Below, piece by piece: positions 26,401 through 36,524 of a DNA stretch of 64,000 nt; position 1 is the first letter of the stretch, and each line of letters starts with the position of its first letter. Source of the DNA: Anaerolineae bacterium (GTDB lineage: Bacteria > Chloroflexota > Anaerolineae > Aggregatilineales > UBA2796); assembly GCA_019637615.1 (NCBI GenBank), contig JAHBVJ010000005.1:124001-188000 (forward strand), read 5' to 3'. A program made the translations under genes and the position numbers. The notes below the pieces were generated by a model. The model did no database searches, had not been told where the DNA came from, and saw only the letters and a list, made by a program, of their open reading frames with translations.

Positions 26401-27013
26401 GTATAAGCTGAATCGCCGTCCGAGCGCCACCCTGTATCCCGATGAGGTGTGGATCAAGACGGCGGCGGGGGCGGATTCAAGCGCAATCTTGAGCGCGTTG
26501 AAATCGTCCGAACCATCGGCGTCGCAGGTCAACATCCAGACGCTCAACGGTGAACTCGCCAACCTGCAAAGCGATCCCTTGAGCTTAGGTTTGCTCGGCC
26601 TGATGATCTTGGCTTTCATCATCGCGATGGTGTTGAGCATCGTCGGTCTGCTCACTTACGCCGCCTTAACCGCTGCGGCACGGCAGAGCGAATTCGGCGT
26701 GCTGCGCGCGTTGGGGCTGTCTTCCATCCGTTTAATCGGGCAGTTGGCGTTGGAGCAGGTCTTCGTGATCGTGCTCGGCGTGGTACTCGGTGGGGCCTTG
26801 GGCGCAGTCTTGAGTAGTCAGGTCGTGCCGCGTCTAGCGCTGGATACGACCAGCCGCAACATCACGCCGCCGTTCATTGTGCAGGTAGAAACGACCGCCA
26901 TCGCACAGTACGGGCTGCTGATCGGGATCGTGCTGCTGCTGGTGCTGCTGTCCAGTCTGGCGCTGGTGCGTAATCTCTCGATCTCACGCACGCTGCGTTT
27001 GGGCGAGGAGTAA
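23420..27013 (+). CDS. giant FtsX-family ABC permease
   Basis: 1197 residues. One N-terminal membrane helix (LLTIIAGTLLGASVGALV) is followed by a large extracytoplasmic domain, a four-helix membrane bundle near residues 355-500, a second large extracytoplasmic domain (about 590-1050), and a C-terminal FtsX bundle (LGLLGLMILAFIIAMVLSIV, then FGVLRALGLSSIRLIGQL). The layout with two FtsX-type bundles matches LolC/DevC-like permeases used for lipoprotein, peptide or toxin export or mechanical signalling. A GTG two codons upstream (23414) is an alternative start. No ATPase gene is adjacent. It shares architecture with the gene at 28252. Confidence 0.85.
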   Translation: MLQTLIHRLPIGWAGRLAVQRLLSQWRSLLTIIAGTLLGASVGALVPLYTAAVAQVSLVEKLNQQPANDINFSADLSLVPSQVPTLADTITQSDSQFRAIVDQHLTHDFPDWVNRVVYYAESTALSVDPPAEATEAGSDPRIPDPTTRVYVSYYEGWTEAVSLIAGRLPNDTPESADADIEIVIPFAVQNELGVNLGNVLLLDQGGPRGGWDTSKNVRAQVVGVASLPEPLSPLQRAYFMEPSPLRLGGKSGSFTNEYPVLATRAAVDKVTTAFVPDTPIKVGWRVVFDHTRLPFARSPQARQALFDLERDLNATFDTPDKKDQNYNQYTKLIDWQVKSNENVDQGILLAYERSVRSLDAPFGLLLLQVGALVIFFLVVTAALVRRGERREIAMLQSRGARDSSIVLIRGIEALTICAIAALIAPVLSQQLLILITPFFARYENLPLVLTNTDFYYAIVAAVVAFLALMFTLRPVLRLPLITAGGATSRSDKQPWWQRYYLDVLLVVLGVAALWRLVGRDTPLFTTTAGGRTTDPFLLLAPALLFLGMGSLLLRLFPTIANISARLLTAGRGVIGPLATWQLSREPVHYGRITFLLALAIGIGWFATSFRATVNRSQNDQAQYKVGTDIRFDERNTQINSGRARDATAYTAIPGVQSASIAWRESGVGLQPDATQDPLYGTLLAVDSDSFTQPVYWRPDLGTVNTPRQTGQPITLPTPGMELPFVPQTFNLWAESTVRGAFGAFVPDLERLRNRTSIFLRLQDAAGTWLTVPMKIAEIEYASNGPQIAGAEGGGAFLTTGWAYYTGDLKTAQPNYQPVAPLRLTSVYWTHRGRAQRGETDLQLTISGLTGSSADQPTVKQPLDVLNAKGWEFEYDSGAPAVGQYNQHYVDSKRGNGITTRWSQDAALTRVGLLLNYPDIDAVPAIISESTSGRLSLAAGQSITLRNIQGVNVDFKIVGTQKYYPTLYDGYVQDNKWVTDSQFKPFIITDRDALLYKLNRRPSATLYPDEVWIKTAAGADSSAILSALKSSEPSASQVNIQTLNGELANLQSDPLSLGLLGLMILAFIIAMVLSIVGLLTYAALTAAARQSEFGVLRALGLSSIRLIGQLALEQVFVIVLGVVLGGALGAVLSSQVVPRLALDTTSRNITPPFIVQVETTAIAQYGLLIGIVLLLVLLSSLALVRNLSISRTLRLGEE

Positions 27014-27021
27014 TCGATGCG

Positions 27022-27588
27022 ATGGCTGAGTATTTCACGCTCGATCCATACTACGAGCGCTACGAATTAGGCATCGTTCAGATGGAATACAAAACCGTGT
27101 ACGGGCGACCCATTGAACCCAATGCTGTTTTACTAGCTACTTGTGTAGTAGGACTAATCTTTGGGCTGCTTTTTGTCTATTTTATCCAGCAGAAGCAGAC
27201 TATCTCTGCCAACGCCGTTGGATGGATACTAGGCGGAACAACATTTGTGCCGCTACTAGTTATAGCTCTAGGTTGGCGAATGTGGCTTTGGCTGCGTACT
27301 CGCAATAAGGTTAGGAAATTGCGGCGAGTTGGAATTCTACTGGATGGAATGCTGCTCAGTTTTGAGATTATTCGTCCTATCACTCCCCGACGATTCGCTT
27401 ACAAAATTTACGCGCCTGATCCGCCACCTTACGCGAAAGTAGCTTACCAATTTACCACGCCGAGTAATCAGCAGTTACACGGGGAACAGCGGCGATTGCT
27501 GTTTACAGATTGGAAACGTCCGATCCCATCGCAAGGTACACCGATCCGCGTCCTGTACGCTGACCCTGAGACGTATGTGATGTTGTGA
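27022..27588 (+). CDS. DUF3592-like small membrane protein, copy A
   Basis: 188 residues with two hydrophobic segments (about 35-57 and 65-90) and a C-terminal soluble part ending GTPIRVLYADPETYVML, which resembles the end of DUF3592-type proteins (a beta-rich domain that often ends with a Val-Arg-Val-Tyr-Asp-Pro pattern). The function is unknown. It begins just after the giant permease stop with a GAGGAG ribosome site and overlaps copy B. Codon use is more AT-rich than in its neighbours (frequent TTA, AGT, CTA), so the pair may have been inserted into the permease operon. Confidence 0.65.
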   Translation: MAEYFTLDPYYERYELGIVQMEYKTVYGRPIEPNAVLLATCVVGLIFGLLFVYFIQQKQTISANAVGWILGGTTFVPLLVIALGWRMWLWLRTRNKVRKLRRVGILLDGMLLSFEIIRPITPRRFAYKIYAPDPPPYAKVAYQFTTPSNQQLHGEQRRLLFTDWKRPIPSQGTPIRVLYADPETYVML

Positions 27589-27596
27589 GCAACATG

Positions 27597-28226
27597 ATGG
27601 CTGAGTATTTCACGCTCGATCCGAGGTATAAGCACTACGAATATGGGGGTGTTAAGTTGGCTTTCAAGACAGTCTACAATGAAGCCTATTTAGAACGCTT
27701 TGACATATTCAATCTCAGTTTCCTTGCCCTCGTCGCCGGTGTCACATTCATCAGCTTTGCGCAGCTAGATTCCTCGGCAGGTCAGAAGCTCAATATATTT
27801 ACCATTGGGATTGGTGTTGTATTTATCGCGATCACCTTTGGCATTATCATGAAAATCTCGCGATATGTTGAGACGCTCAACAAAGTCAAGCGACTTCAAT
27901 ACGCTGGCACGTTGATTGATGGAACACTGATCAGTTGCGTACGCAACACAAAACATCCTTACTGGCGCGGGGATACTATGAGAAAGTATTTGAGCGTGCG
28001 ATACGAATTTACTGCGCCTGATCAACAACACTTACTTGGAACGCAGATCAGGATTCTTGATGAAATGTGGGGCAAAGTACCGGCTTCACCCGGTACACCG
28101 GTGCGCTATAGGTGGACGCACGAACTTGCCATCAATCAACCGACTACAGGGACATTTCTGTTTCAACCCAAAGGTACACCGATCCGCGTCCTGTACGCTG
28201 ACCCTGAGACCTATGTGATGTTGTGA
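27597..28226 (+). CDS. DUF3592-like small membrane protein, copy B
   Basis: 209 residues from ATG 27597, chosen so that the protein starts MAEYFTLDP like copy A; GTG 27585 and ATG 27594 are also in frame. Two hydrophobic segments occur near 40-60 and 65-90. The first nine residues and the last 17 (GTPIRVLYADPETYVML) are the same as in copy A, with almost identical DNA (27536-27590 against 28173-28227), whereas the middle has diverged strongly. An additional internal GTPVRYRW segment sits where copy A already has its end, so the tail looks added a second time. The function is unknown. Confidence 0.65.
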   Translation: MAEYFTLDPRYKHYEYGGVKLAFKTVYNEAYLERFDIFNLSFLALVAGVTFISFAQLDSSAGQKLNIFTIGIGVVFIAITFGIIMKISRYVETLNKVKRLQYAGTLIDGTLISCVRNTKHPYWRGDTMRKYLSVRYEFTAPDQQHLLGTQIRILDEMWGKVPASPGTPVRYRWTHELAINQPTTGTFLFQPKGTPIRVLYADPETYVML

Positions 28227-28251
28227 GTATTGCAGGCGAAAGACCAGAACC

Positions 28252-31200
28252 ATGAATCTTAGTCTAGTTATACGACGAGCGCGCCGCGAGTGGCGGCAGT
28301 TGGGCATCCTGACCTTGGCGCTGTGCTTGGTGACGGCGTTCTTCTCGTTAGGGCCGCTGTATGTGCGGGCAGCCGTGCAAAGCGGCTTGAAATACGAGAT
28401 CGATGCGTTGCAACGCACCAACCTGCGCCTGACGCTGAACAACCCACAACCGTGGAAGCTCGAAACGTGGGATTACCTCAACAACCAGATCGGGCCATTG
28501 GTCGGCAGCCTGACGCGCATCAGCCAGAACGCGCAGCCCGTACCGAGCTTCGGCTACAGCTACGGCGAACCGCTCACGGATTTTTCGGGGCGCACCGAGT
28601 ACAACTATTACGTGTTCGCCTTCTCCAACCTGCAAGAAAAATTCAAGCTGATCGATGGTCGCTGGCCTGAACGGCTGCCACCGCCCGATGCATCGTCGCG
28701 CACCTTCAAGGATGAGCAAGATCAGCTCGATAAAGGTCTCGGCATGTATTCGACGGGCGAAGTCGAAGCGGTCGTTACGCCGGAAGTTGCCTCGCAGGGC
28801 GAATACGAGGTCGGCACGCGGGTGGTGATCGGGCTGCGGGCGGCGCAAGCGGTCGTGATTCACATCGTGGGCATCGTGGAGCCAGCCAACCCCGCTGATC
28901 CCTTCTTCGCCAACAGCAGCGTTCACTTGGCGACGGCGGGCATCCCCGGTGAGATCACGGTGACAGGCAAAACGCCCTACACGCCCTCGGTGATCGTGCT
29001 CGAAGGCGCTTACAACGACTGGATCATTCCGGGCACGGCGCTCAATAACAACGCGAACCAGACGTTTACATGGGACATCAGCCTGAACCCGACTGCCCTC
29101 AACGCGGACACCATCACCGATTACCGCGAACGTATGACGATCCTCGAAAACCAACTGAGCAACCAGTATCCCGGCCTGTTCATCACCGATCCGCTGCTGG
29201 ATGTGCTCAATAATTATGCCGATCTGGTCAGCAAGACCGAAGGGCCGATTGTGCTGCTCTCCGGCGCGGTGCTGATCATGATGCTGTATCATCTGGTCAG
29301 CACGGTGAACCTCGTGCTAGAGCAGCAAATGGGCGAATGGGCATCGATGTCCAGTCGCGGTGCCAGTACGCGTCAATTAGTGCTGCTGCAAGCGCAGACC
29401 ATGCTCTTGATCGGCGTGTTCGGCTTCATCGTCGGGCCGCTGCTGGCCTTCGTGATCCTCGTGATCTTGGCGGCGGTCGGGCCAATGGCAACGGCGACGG
29501 GCGGAGTCGTGCCCATCGGCGGGATTCCGCGCAACGCCTTCATCCTGAGCGCGGTGGCGGCGGTGCTCGGCGTCCTGATGCTGACGCTGCCCGCCATTCC
29601 AGCCGCGCGCCGCAGTCTGGCGCAGTTCAAGCAAGCGGCGGCGCGTCCACCATCGAAACCGTTATGGTCGCGCTTCTTCCTCGATTTCGTCCTGATCCTG
29701 CTCGGCATTGCCTTCATCGCGCGGCTGCTGTTCTATGTCGAGGGCGATCTGCAACAGACGCTCTCGCTGCTCGCCAGCAACCCGCAAGCGCTGATCCAAT
29801 TGATCATAGACAGTGCCAACCGTTCTGGCGGGCTATCTGATCCGCTGAATCTGCTCGGCCCCGCGCTGCTATTGACAGGCATCGCCCTGTTGTGGCTGCG
29901 CCTGTTCCCCGCGCTGATGCGGCTGATCGGCGCGATCACCGGACGCAGCAATGGGCTGACTGGCCCGCTGGCGGTGTGGAACGTCGAGCGCGAACCGGGA
30001 CATTACGCGCAGTTGGTGCTACTGCTGATCGGCACACTGGCGCTCGGCACGGCGGCGTTGGCACTCGGCACGACTCGCGATCAAGGGGCGTGGTCAGTGG
30101 CGCGCACGGATACGGGCGGCTCGGCGCGTGTAGAACTCGCCAGCACGGGCGACGCCAACAACATCGCCGCCAATCCCGATCTCGGCATCACCGCTACCAG
30201 CGCCGTGCTGACCGTCCCGACCGATCAGTCGCCGGGGCGCATCCCGATTACCATCCTCGGCGTCGATCCGCAGTCGCTCGGCGCGGCTATTCCCGAAGCG
30301 CGCGAAGGCACGCAGTCATTGGTTGGTAACGCGCTCAATCTGGTGTCGGGCATTGAGCTGCCGACCAATGCGGTCAAGCTGTCGTTGGCGGTCTATACGC
30401 AAAGCAAAACAAGCAATGCGCGCTTGGTCGTGCCGGAAGCCATCTATGTGTGGCTGATCGTGGCGGATCAAAACGGCGGCTTGACGCGCATCCCGCTTTC
30501 TACGCCGTCGTTCGCCTACGACACATGGAACATCTACACGGGCGATCTCGGCGGGCTGGCGGGGCAGTCCGGCTTGGTCATCAACGGCATCGAATTCGCG
30601 CCGTACATCAAGACGCTGCCGATGCAGGGCAACACCGTGAATCTCGACTCGCTGCAAAGCCTTGATGCGTCGGGCGCGGCGACCATGCTATATGATTTCG
30701 AGCAGCCTTTGCCTGATTGGAACACGGTGGGCGCTGCGCAAGTTTTTGATGTGCGTGAAGACAACCGCCGTGTGAATTCGGGCACGCGCTCATCTAGCAT
30801 CACGTATCTCGTCCAGCGCACTGCTTCTGATCCCACGGATAACGATCCCGCCGCGCAGTCTAGAGCCTTCCAGCCCGTACGCATCAGCGCCATCAGCACC
30901 AAGCCAATTCCCGTCGTGATGTCGGCGCGGATGGCGAAAGACTTGGGTGAAGCGGCACGGCGCGAACGGCTCCCGCTCGAAGTCGGCATGACCGGGCAGA
31001 TCGATCTGCCGATTCGGGGCAGCAAAATCAAGCTGAATTTCCAGATCGTCGCCATCGTGCGCAACTTCCCGACGTTGCGCGACAACCAGCAGTTCATGCT
31101 GATGGATCAGCACACGGCGCTGCAACTGATGAATACCAGTTTGCCCGCCGAACAGCGCTTTAATGGGCCGACGCAGGTGTGGCTGGAAATGGACGCGCGT

Positions 31201-31713
31201 CAGCCGGACGCCGCGCTGGATGGTACACTCCGCCGCACTACCGATGTCGCCAACATTGCCTACGCGTGGGATCGCTATAACGTGCTGCTGCGCGAACCAC
31301 TGCCCGCCGCCCTCGCTGGCATGTTATACGCGGGATTCTGGGTTTCGCTGCTGCTGAGTCTGCTCGACTTTGCCTTCTATCTGGTCGTCACGGCACGGCG
31401 GCGCTCGCTCGGCTTCGCGGTGCTGCGTTCGCTCGGCTGGAATGTCAATAATATCTGGCTGCTGTTGATCATGGAACAGGCCGCCCTCGTCATCCCCGCG
31501 TTGCTCGTCGGGATTCTGTTGGGCGCAGTGCTGGCTTACGTGATTCTGCCCTTCCTCGCACTGGTCGGTGGTCAAACCCTGATCATTCCAACAGTAGGCT
31601 TGATCGCGCTGGTGCTAGTGCTGCTCGGTGGCTTCGGCGTGCTCTCGTTCGGGGCGGCGCGCTGGCTGCGGCAGTTGAACGTCAATCAGGTCTTGCGCTT
31701 GGGCGAGGAATAA
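28252..31713 (+). CDS. giant FtsX-family ABC permease, second copy
   Basis: 1153 residues with the same plan as the gene at 23420: an N-terminal helix (ILTLALCLVTAFFSLGPLYV), a large outer domain, a middle membrane bundle (about 340-620), a second outer domain and a C-terminal FtsX bundle (AALAGMLYAGFWVSLLLSLL, LGFAVLRSLGWNVNNIWLLL). Both giant genes end in RLGEE (TLRLGEE and VLRLGEE), so they are ancient paralogues and may form a heterodimer. The stop abuts the TlyA start codon directly. No ATPase of the LolD/MacB type is encoded in the neighbourhood. Confidence 0.85.
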   Translation: MNLSLVIRRARREWRQLGILTLALCLVTAFFSLGPLYVRAAVQSGLKYEIDALQRTNLRLTLNNPQPWKLETWDYLNNQIGPLVGSLTRISQNAQPVPSFGYSYGEPLTDFSGRTEYNYYVFAFSNLQEKFKLIDGRWPERLPPPDASSRTFKDEQDQLDKGLGMYSTGEVEAVVTPEVASQGEYEVGTRVVIGLRAAQAVVIHIVGIVEPANPADPFFANSSVHLATAGIPGEITVTGKTPYTPSVIVLEGAYNDWIIPGTALNNNANQTFTWDISLNPTALNADTITDYRERMTILENQLSNQYPGLFITDPLLDVLNNYADLVSKTEGPIVLLSGAVLIMMLYHLVSTVNLVLEQQMGEWASMSSRGASTRQLVLLQAQTMLLIGVFGFIVGPLLAFVILVILAAVGPMATATGGVVPIGGIPRNAFILSAVAAVLGVLMLTLPAIPAARRSLAQFKQAAARPPSKPLWSRFFLDFVLILLGIAFIARLLFYVEGDLQQTLSLLASNPQALIQLIIDSANRSGGLSDPLNLLGPALLLTGIALLWLRLFPALMRLIGAITGRSNGLTGPLAVWNVEREPGHYAQLVLLLIGTLALGTAALALGTTRDQGAWSVARTDTGGSARVELASTGDANNIAANPDLGITATSAVLTVPTDQSPGRIPITILGVDPQSLGAAIPEAREGTQSLVGNALNLVSGIELPTNAVKLSLAVYTQSKTSNARLVVPEAIYVWLIVADQNGGLTRIPLSTPSFAYDTWNIYTGDLGGLAGQSGLVINGIEFAPYIKTLPMQGNTVNLDSLQSLDASGAATMLYDFEQPLPDWNTVGAAQVFDVREDNRRVNSGTRSSSITYLVQRTASDPTDNDPAAQSRAFQPVRISAISTKPIPVVMSARMAKDLGEAARRERLPLEVGMTGQIDLPIRGSKIKLNFQIVAIVRNFPTLRDNQQFMLMDQHTALQLMNTSLPAEQRFNGPTQVWLEMDARQPDAALDGTLRRTTDVANIAYAWDRYNVLLREPLPAALAGMLYAGFWVSLLLSLLDFAFYLVVTARRRSLGFAVLRSLGWNVNNIWLLLIMEQAALVIPALLVGILLGAVLAYVILPFLALVGGQTLIIPTVGLIALVLVLLGGFGVLSFGAARWLRQLNVNQVLRLGEE

Positions 31714-32502
31714 ATGGCAGCCAAGCAGCGGTTAGACATTCTGGTCGTTGAGCGCGGTTTGCTAGACAGCCGTGAACAGGCACGCCGCTTCATCATGGCG
31801 GGCGAAGTGCTTGTCAACGACCAGATGATCGACCGACCGGGAACGCATGTAGCCGTCGATGCGCGGATCGCGCTGAAGGCCATGCCGCGCTTCGTCAGTC
31901 GTGGCGGCGAAAAACTAGACGCTGCCCTGACCAGCTTCCCAATCCCCACCGAAGCGGCGATCTGCGCGGATGTTGGTGCGAGTACGGGCGGCTTCACGGA
32001 CTGTCTGCTCCAGCGCGGCGCGGCGAAAGTCTACGCCATCGATGTCGGCACGGGGCAACTCGACTATCGTCTGCGCGGCGATCCCCGCGTGATCGTGATG
32101 GAACGCACCAACGCCCGCTACCTCGAAACGCTTCCGGAACAGGTCAGCGTGGTGGTGGTCGATGCCTCGTTTATCTCGCTGCGGCTGCTGCTGCCTGTGA
32201 TCAGAAATTGGCTGACCGAACACGCGGAGATCGTCCCGCTGATCAAGCCGCAGTTCGAGGCGGGACGGGATGACGTAGGCAAGGGCGGCGTGGTCAAAGA
32301 TGCGGACGTTCACACGCGGGTGCTACGCGAAGTCCTGACGGCGGCGCAGGAAGCGGGCTATCATGTCGCGGGGCTGATCCGCAGTCCGCTCAAAGGGCCA
32401 GCCGGCAACATCGAATTCCTCGCATGGTTGCGCTGGAATCCGCCCACGCTGGAAACTCCTGATCTTAGTGCTATGATTCAAACAGTGATGACTGTTGAAT
32501 GA
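31714..32502 (+). CDS. tlyA: TlyA-family rRNA 2'-O-methyltransferase
   Basis: 262 residues. An N-terminal S4 RNA-binding domain (LDILVVERGLLDSREQARRF) is followed by an FtsJ-like Rossmann methyltransferase: SAM motif ADVGASTGGFTDCLLQRGA near 87 and PLIKPQFEAGRDDVGKGGVV near 175. The catalytic Lys-Asp-Lys-Glu arrangement appears intact (RGGEKLDAAL, VVDASFISL, LIKPQFE). Family members methylate 16S C1409 and/or 23S C1920 riboses; some have been called haemolysins. It starts immediately at the stop of the giant permease, so it is co-transcribed with the transport genes. Confidence 0.93.
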   Translation: MAAKQRLDILVVERGLLDSREQARRFIMAGEVLVNDQMIDRPGTHVAVDARIALKAMPRFVSRGGEKLDAALTSFPIPTEAAICADVGASTGGFTDCLLQRGAAKVYAIDVGTGQLDYRLRGDPRVIVMERTNARYLETLPEQVSVVVVDASFISLRLLLPVIRNWLTEHAEIVPLIKPQFEAGRDDVGKGGVVKDADVHTRVLREVLTAAQEAGYHVAGLIRSPLKGPAGNIEFLAWLRWNPPTLETPDLSAMIQTVMTVE

Positions 32503-32511
32503 GTCGCCTCC

Positions 32512-33744
<1,233 letters not shown>

Positions 33745-33746
33745 GA

Positions 33747-34496
33747 CTAGAACAGCATCGCGCCCGCATCTGCCACCACGATACTGCCCGTCAACACCCC
33801 GCCATCCTCACTGACCAAGCTCAAGGCAACGGCGGCAACTTCGGCGGGTGTGGTGAGCAATCCCCGCGCCGCCAGAGCGTCCAGCGCGCCAGCCGGAGCG
33901 CCGCGAATTTCCAGATCACGGTGCAGCGCGGGCGTATCCACCGCACCGGGGCAGATGCAGTTCACGCGGATGCCGTGTGGTTTCAGCTCTTGCGCCATGC
34001 TTTTTGTCATCGCGATCAGGCCAGCTTTCGATGCAATGTAGGTCAGGTTGGGCGAAAACACCTTGAGCGCCGCCGTTGAGCTGATGTTGAGGATAGTTCC
34101 CTTACTGGCTTTGAGCGCTGGCAAGGCGGCTTGCACCAGCAGCAGCGGCGCGCGCAGATTGACCGCCATCAGCCAATCCCACCCTTCCAGCGTGATCTCC
34201 TCAATGGGCTTTTGCAGGAACACCGCCGCGTTATTGACCACGATGTCAAGCTGTGGACTCGCTGCCAGCGTGCTCTCGATGATCTGGGCGGGTGCGTCCG
34301 GCTGCGCAAGGTCGGCTTGGATGAACCGGACATCAGCGCCACTATCGCATAATCGCGCCGTTTCAGCTTGCCCGCGCTGCGCGTCACGATCCACCATGAT
34401 GATGGCTGCGCCTTCCGCCGCGAACCGTTCAACCATCCCCAAACCTAAGCCCGCCGCGCCACCTGTGATCAGGGCGACTTTGTTTGCCAACCGCAC
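33747..34496 (-). CDS. short-chain dehydrogenase/reductase (SDR)
   Basis: 249 residues. Cofactor motif TGGAAGLGLG near 12, NNAAV near 90, and the catalytic Ser...Tyr-x-x-x-Lys (NISSTAAL, then YIASKAGL). The Asp in IIMVDRDAQ after beta-2 suggests NAD(H) preference. I start at GTG 34496 because the SDR fold begins there and GGAAAGGC precedes it; longer in-frame starts would run into the permease gene. It follows the sugar transporter genes on the same strand, so it probably oxidises the imported sugar or polyol, or a downstream intermediate. Substrate not determinable. Confidence 0.88.
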   Translation of the reverse strand: MRLANKVALITGGAAGLGLGMVERFAAEGAAIIMVDRDAQRGQAETARLCDSGADVRFIQADLAQPDAPAQIIESTLAASPQLDIVVNNAAVFLQKPIEEITLEGWDWLMAVNLRAPLLLVQAALPALKASKGTILNISSTAALKVFSPNLTYIASKAGLIAMTKSMAQELKPHGIRVNCICPGAVDTPALHRDLEIRGAPAGALDALAARGLLTTPAEVAAVALSLVSEDGGVLTGSIVVADAGAMLF

Positions 34497-34525
34497 GTTG
34501 ATTTGCCTTTCCACAAGCCTGTTGA

Positions 34526-35434
34526 TTACGCCTTGAGCGCGCCGGACATAATCCCGCTGATCAGCCAGCGTTGAAACATGAAGAACACGATGACCAACGG
34601 AATGGTCGCGATCACGCTGCCTGCCGCCATCACGCCGTACTGCGGCACGGAGAGCGTCGCGCCTTTGAACAACGACAGCACCAGCGGCACGGTGTACATA
34701 TCGGCGCTGTTCAGCACGATATTCGAATAAATATAGTCGTTCCACGCGTTCATAAAGTTCAAGATGCCGAAGACGGCGATGGCTGGCTTAATCAACGGCA
34801 GCACGATCCGCCAGTAGGTACCGAACAACGATGTGCCATCAATCGCCGCCGCGTCGATCAAATCATCGGGGATCGTGGCAGAGATAATCTGCCGCATCAG
34901 AAACACGCCGAACGCGGGTGCCCACCACGGTATCCACAGCGGCAAAAACGTATTGATCCAGCCCAAGCGCGACATCAGCAGGAAAAACGGCACAATCGTG
35001 CTCTGATACGGCAGCATCATCGTGATCAGGACGAATAGAAACAGCACGTTGCGACCGGGGAAGCGCCGCTTGGCGAAGATAAAGCCCACCAGCGACGTGA
35101 AGAACAGCGCCGGGATCGTCTGCCCGATCGCCAGCGCGGCGCTGTTGAACAACGCCCGCACGAATGGCGTCTTGATCACGATGTCATCGCCTACCACGCC
35201 AGAAAACAGCGCCGTGTAGTTGTCGAGGATGAACGGATTCGGGAACAGATTGGGCGTTACCGAGTTCAGCGCGTTACGGTGCATGAACGAGGCCACCACC
35301 ATCGCGTAGAACGGGAACACGAAGAACAACGTCAGCACCGCCAGCAGCGCATAGACGAGTAAACGGGCACGCCATTGGTTCTGCTTGGCGGGGCGTGTAA
35401 GTGCAGATGAGACTGATACAGGTACGGATGCCAT
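34526..35434 (-). CDS. carbohydrate ABC permease, MalG type
   Basis: 302 residues with six membrane segments; first helix LLVYALLAVLTLFFVFPFYA. The ATPase-docking EAA loop is DLIDAAAIDGTSLFGTYWRI and the protein ends WLISGIMSGALKA, typical of MalG/UgpE. It pairs with the MalF-type permease at 35448 (13 bases apart). No ATPase gene accompanies the set, as with the other family 1 importer in this window. Confidence 0.92.
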   Translation of the reverse strand: MASVPVSVSSALTRPAKQNQWRARLLVYALLAVLTLFFVFPFYAMVVASFMHRNALNSVTPNLFPNPFILDNYTALFSGVVGDDIVIKTPFVRALFNSAALAIGQTIPALFFTSLVGFIFAKRRFPGRNVLFLFVLITMMLPYQSTIVPFFLLMSRLGWINTFLPLWIPWWAPAFGVFLMRQIISATIPDDLIDAAAIDGTSLFGTYWRIVLPLIKPAIAVFGILNFMNAWNDYIYSNIVLNSADMYTVPLVLSLFKGATLSVPQYGVMAAGSVIATIPLVIVFFMFQRWLISGIMSGALKA

Positions 35435-35447
35435 TGGTCGATTTCTC

Positions 35448-36404
35448 CTACTGATCAGCCTTACGCGTGACCCACAACTGAATGGCGGATGCCGTGATCA
35501 CCAGCACGGCGATGATGAACCCTAACGCCGTCGCCTCGCCATAGCGCGAAGACTGGAACGCTGTCGAATACTGGATCGTGTTCAGCGTCGCCACGCTCTG
35601 GTCGGGGCCGAGTCCCTGCGTGCTGGAAAACAACAGCCACGGCTGCGCGAACAGGTTCAGCAATCCGATGGTCGAGGTGATTCCCACGAACAGAATCACG
35701 CCGCGCATCATCGGCACCGTCACAAATAGGAACTTTTGCAGCGTATTCGCGCCGTCCACACTCGCCGCGTCGTACAATTCCAGCGGAATGCCCTGCAAAC
35801 CGCCGAGCATGATCAAAATGTTGTAGCCCGCCACGCTCCAGAACACCATCATCATGACAGCGATCCGCGCGGGCCATGCTTGCGTCAGCCAACCGACGCG
35901 CGGCAGGCCAATCGCCTCTAGAATGCCATTGATCCAGCCGAAGTTATCTTGCAGCAGGAGTTGAAACACAATCGCCACGATCACTGCCGACGTGATATAC
36001 GGCAAGAAGAATAGCACGCGAAATACGTGCCGCCCTTTCACGAACTGGCTGTTCAAGATCACCGACAAGATCAGGGTAAGGCCAACGATGATCGGCAGCA
36101 ACACCACCAAGAAGATCAGCGAATTGCCAAACGCGTTCCAGATGCGGTCGCTGTTCAACAGACGCTCGTAATTGCCCCACCCGAACCAGCGCGGTTCTCC
36201 CACGCCCTGCCATTTCTGAAAACTCAACCACAGCGACCACACCAGCGGATAGCCGTGGAAAATGCCAAAAATGATGAAAAATGGGGAAATCAGTAGATAG
36301 TCGATGCGGTGCTTCCACAGCGCGCGCCACAACGGTGAGCTGCGACGCCGCGAGATAGCGGAGCTTGCTCCCGGCGCGGGCGTCTGTACGGACTGCGCAG
36401 TCAT
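35448..36404 (-). CDS. carbohydrate ABC permease, MalF type
   Basis: 318 residues from ATG 36404, which has AAGGAC upstream; longer frames back to 36479 run through the terminator hairpin and are unlikely. Six membrane segments start at DYLLISPFFIIFGIFHGYPL. The EAA loop is ELYDAASVDGANTLQKF. With the downstream MalG-type subunit it forms the membrane channel for sugars delivered by the binding protein at 36525. Confidence 0.92.
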   Translation of the reverse strand: MTAQSVQTPAPGASSAISRRRSSPLWRALWKHRIDYLLISPFFIIFGIFHGYPLVWSLWLSFQKWQGVGEPRWFGWGNYERLLNSDRIWNAFGNSLIFLVVLLPIIVGLTLILSVILNSQFVKGRHVFRVLFFLPYITSAVIVAIVFQLLLQDNFGWINGILEAIGLPRVGWLTQAWPARIAVMMMVFWSVAGYNILIMLGGLQGIPLELYDAASVDGANTLQKFLFVTVPMMRGVILFVGITSTIGLLNLFAQPWLLFSSTQGLGPDQSVATLNTIQYSTAFQSSRYGEATALGFIIAVLVITASAIQLWVTRKADQ

Positions 36405-36460
36405 TCGTAATATGTCCTTACTAAGTTTTTCGGTTGATCTCGGCGTGTCCGATACACAGG

Positions 36461-36492
36461 AAAAGGAAGCGCCACTCACAGCGCTTCCTTTT
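36461..36492 (-). terminator. hairpin between binding protein and permease genes
   Basis: AAAAGGAAGCGC (36461-36472) pairs perfectly with GCGCTTCCTTTT (36481-36492), with an eight-base loop. Read on the minus strand it ends in TTTT. It lies between the binding-protein stop (36525) and the permease start (36404), and should terminate a share of transcripts. Confidence 0.8.
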
Positions 36493-36524
36493 TCTGGTCT
36501 AACGGAACCCTATTACTATCACCG

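Noticed and set aside
28348..29292. 314-codon minus-strand frame
   Set aside because: Antisense to the second giant permease; Arg/His-rich with no motif.
33747..34745. 332-codon version of the SDR gene
   Set aside because: The first 83 codons are Arg-rich and overlap the permease gene; the SDR fold starts at GTG 34496.
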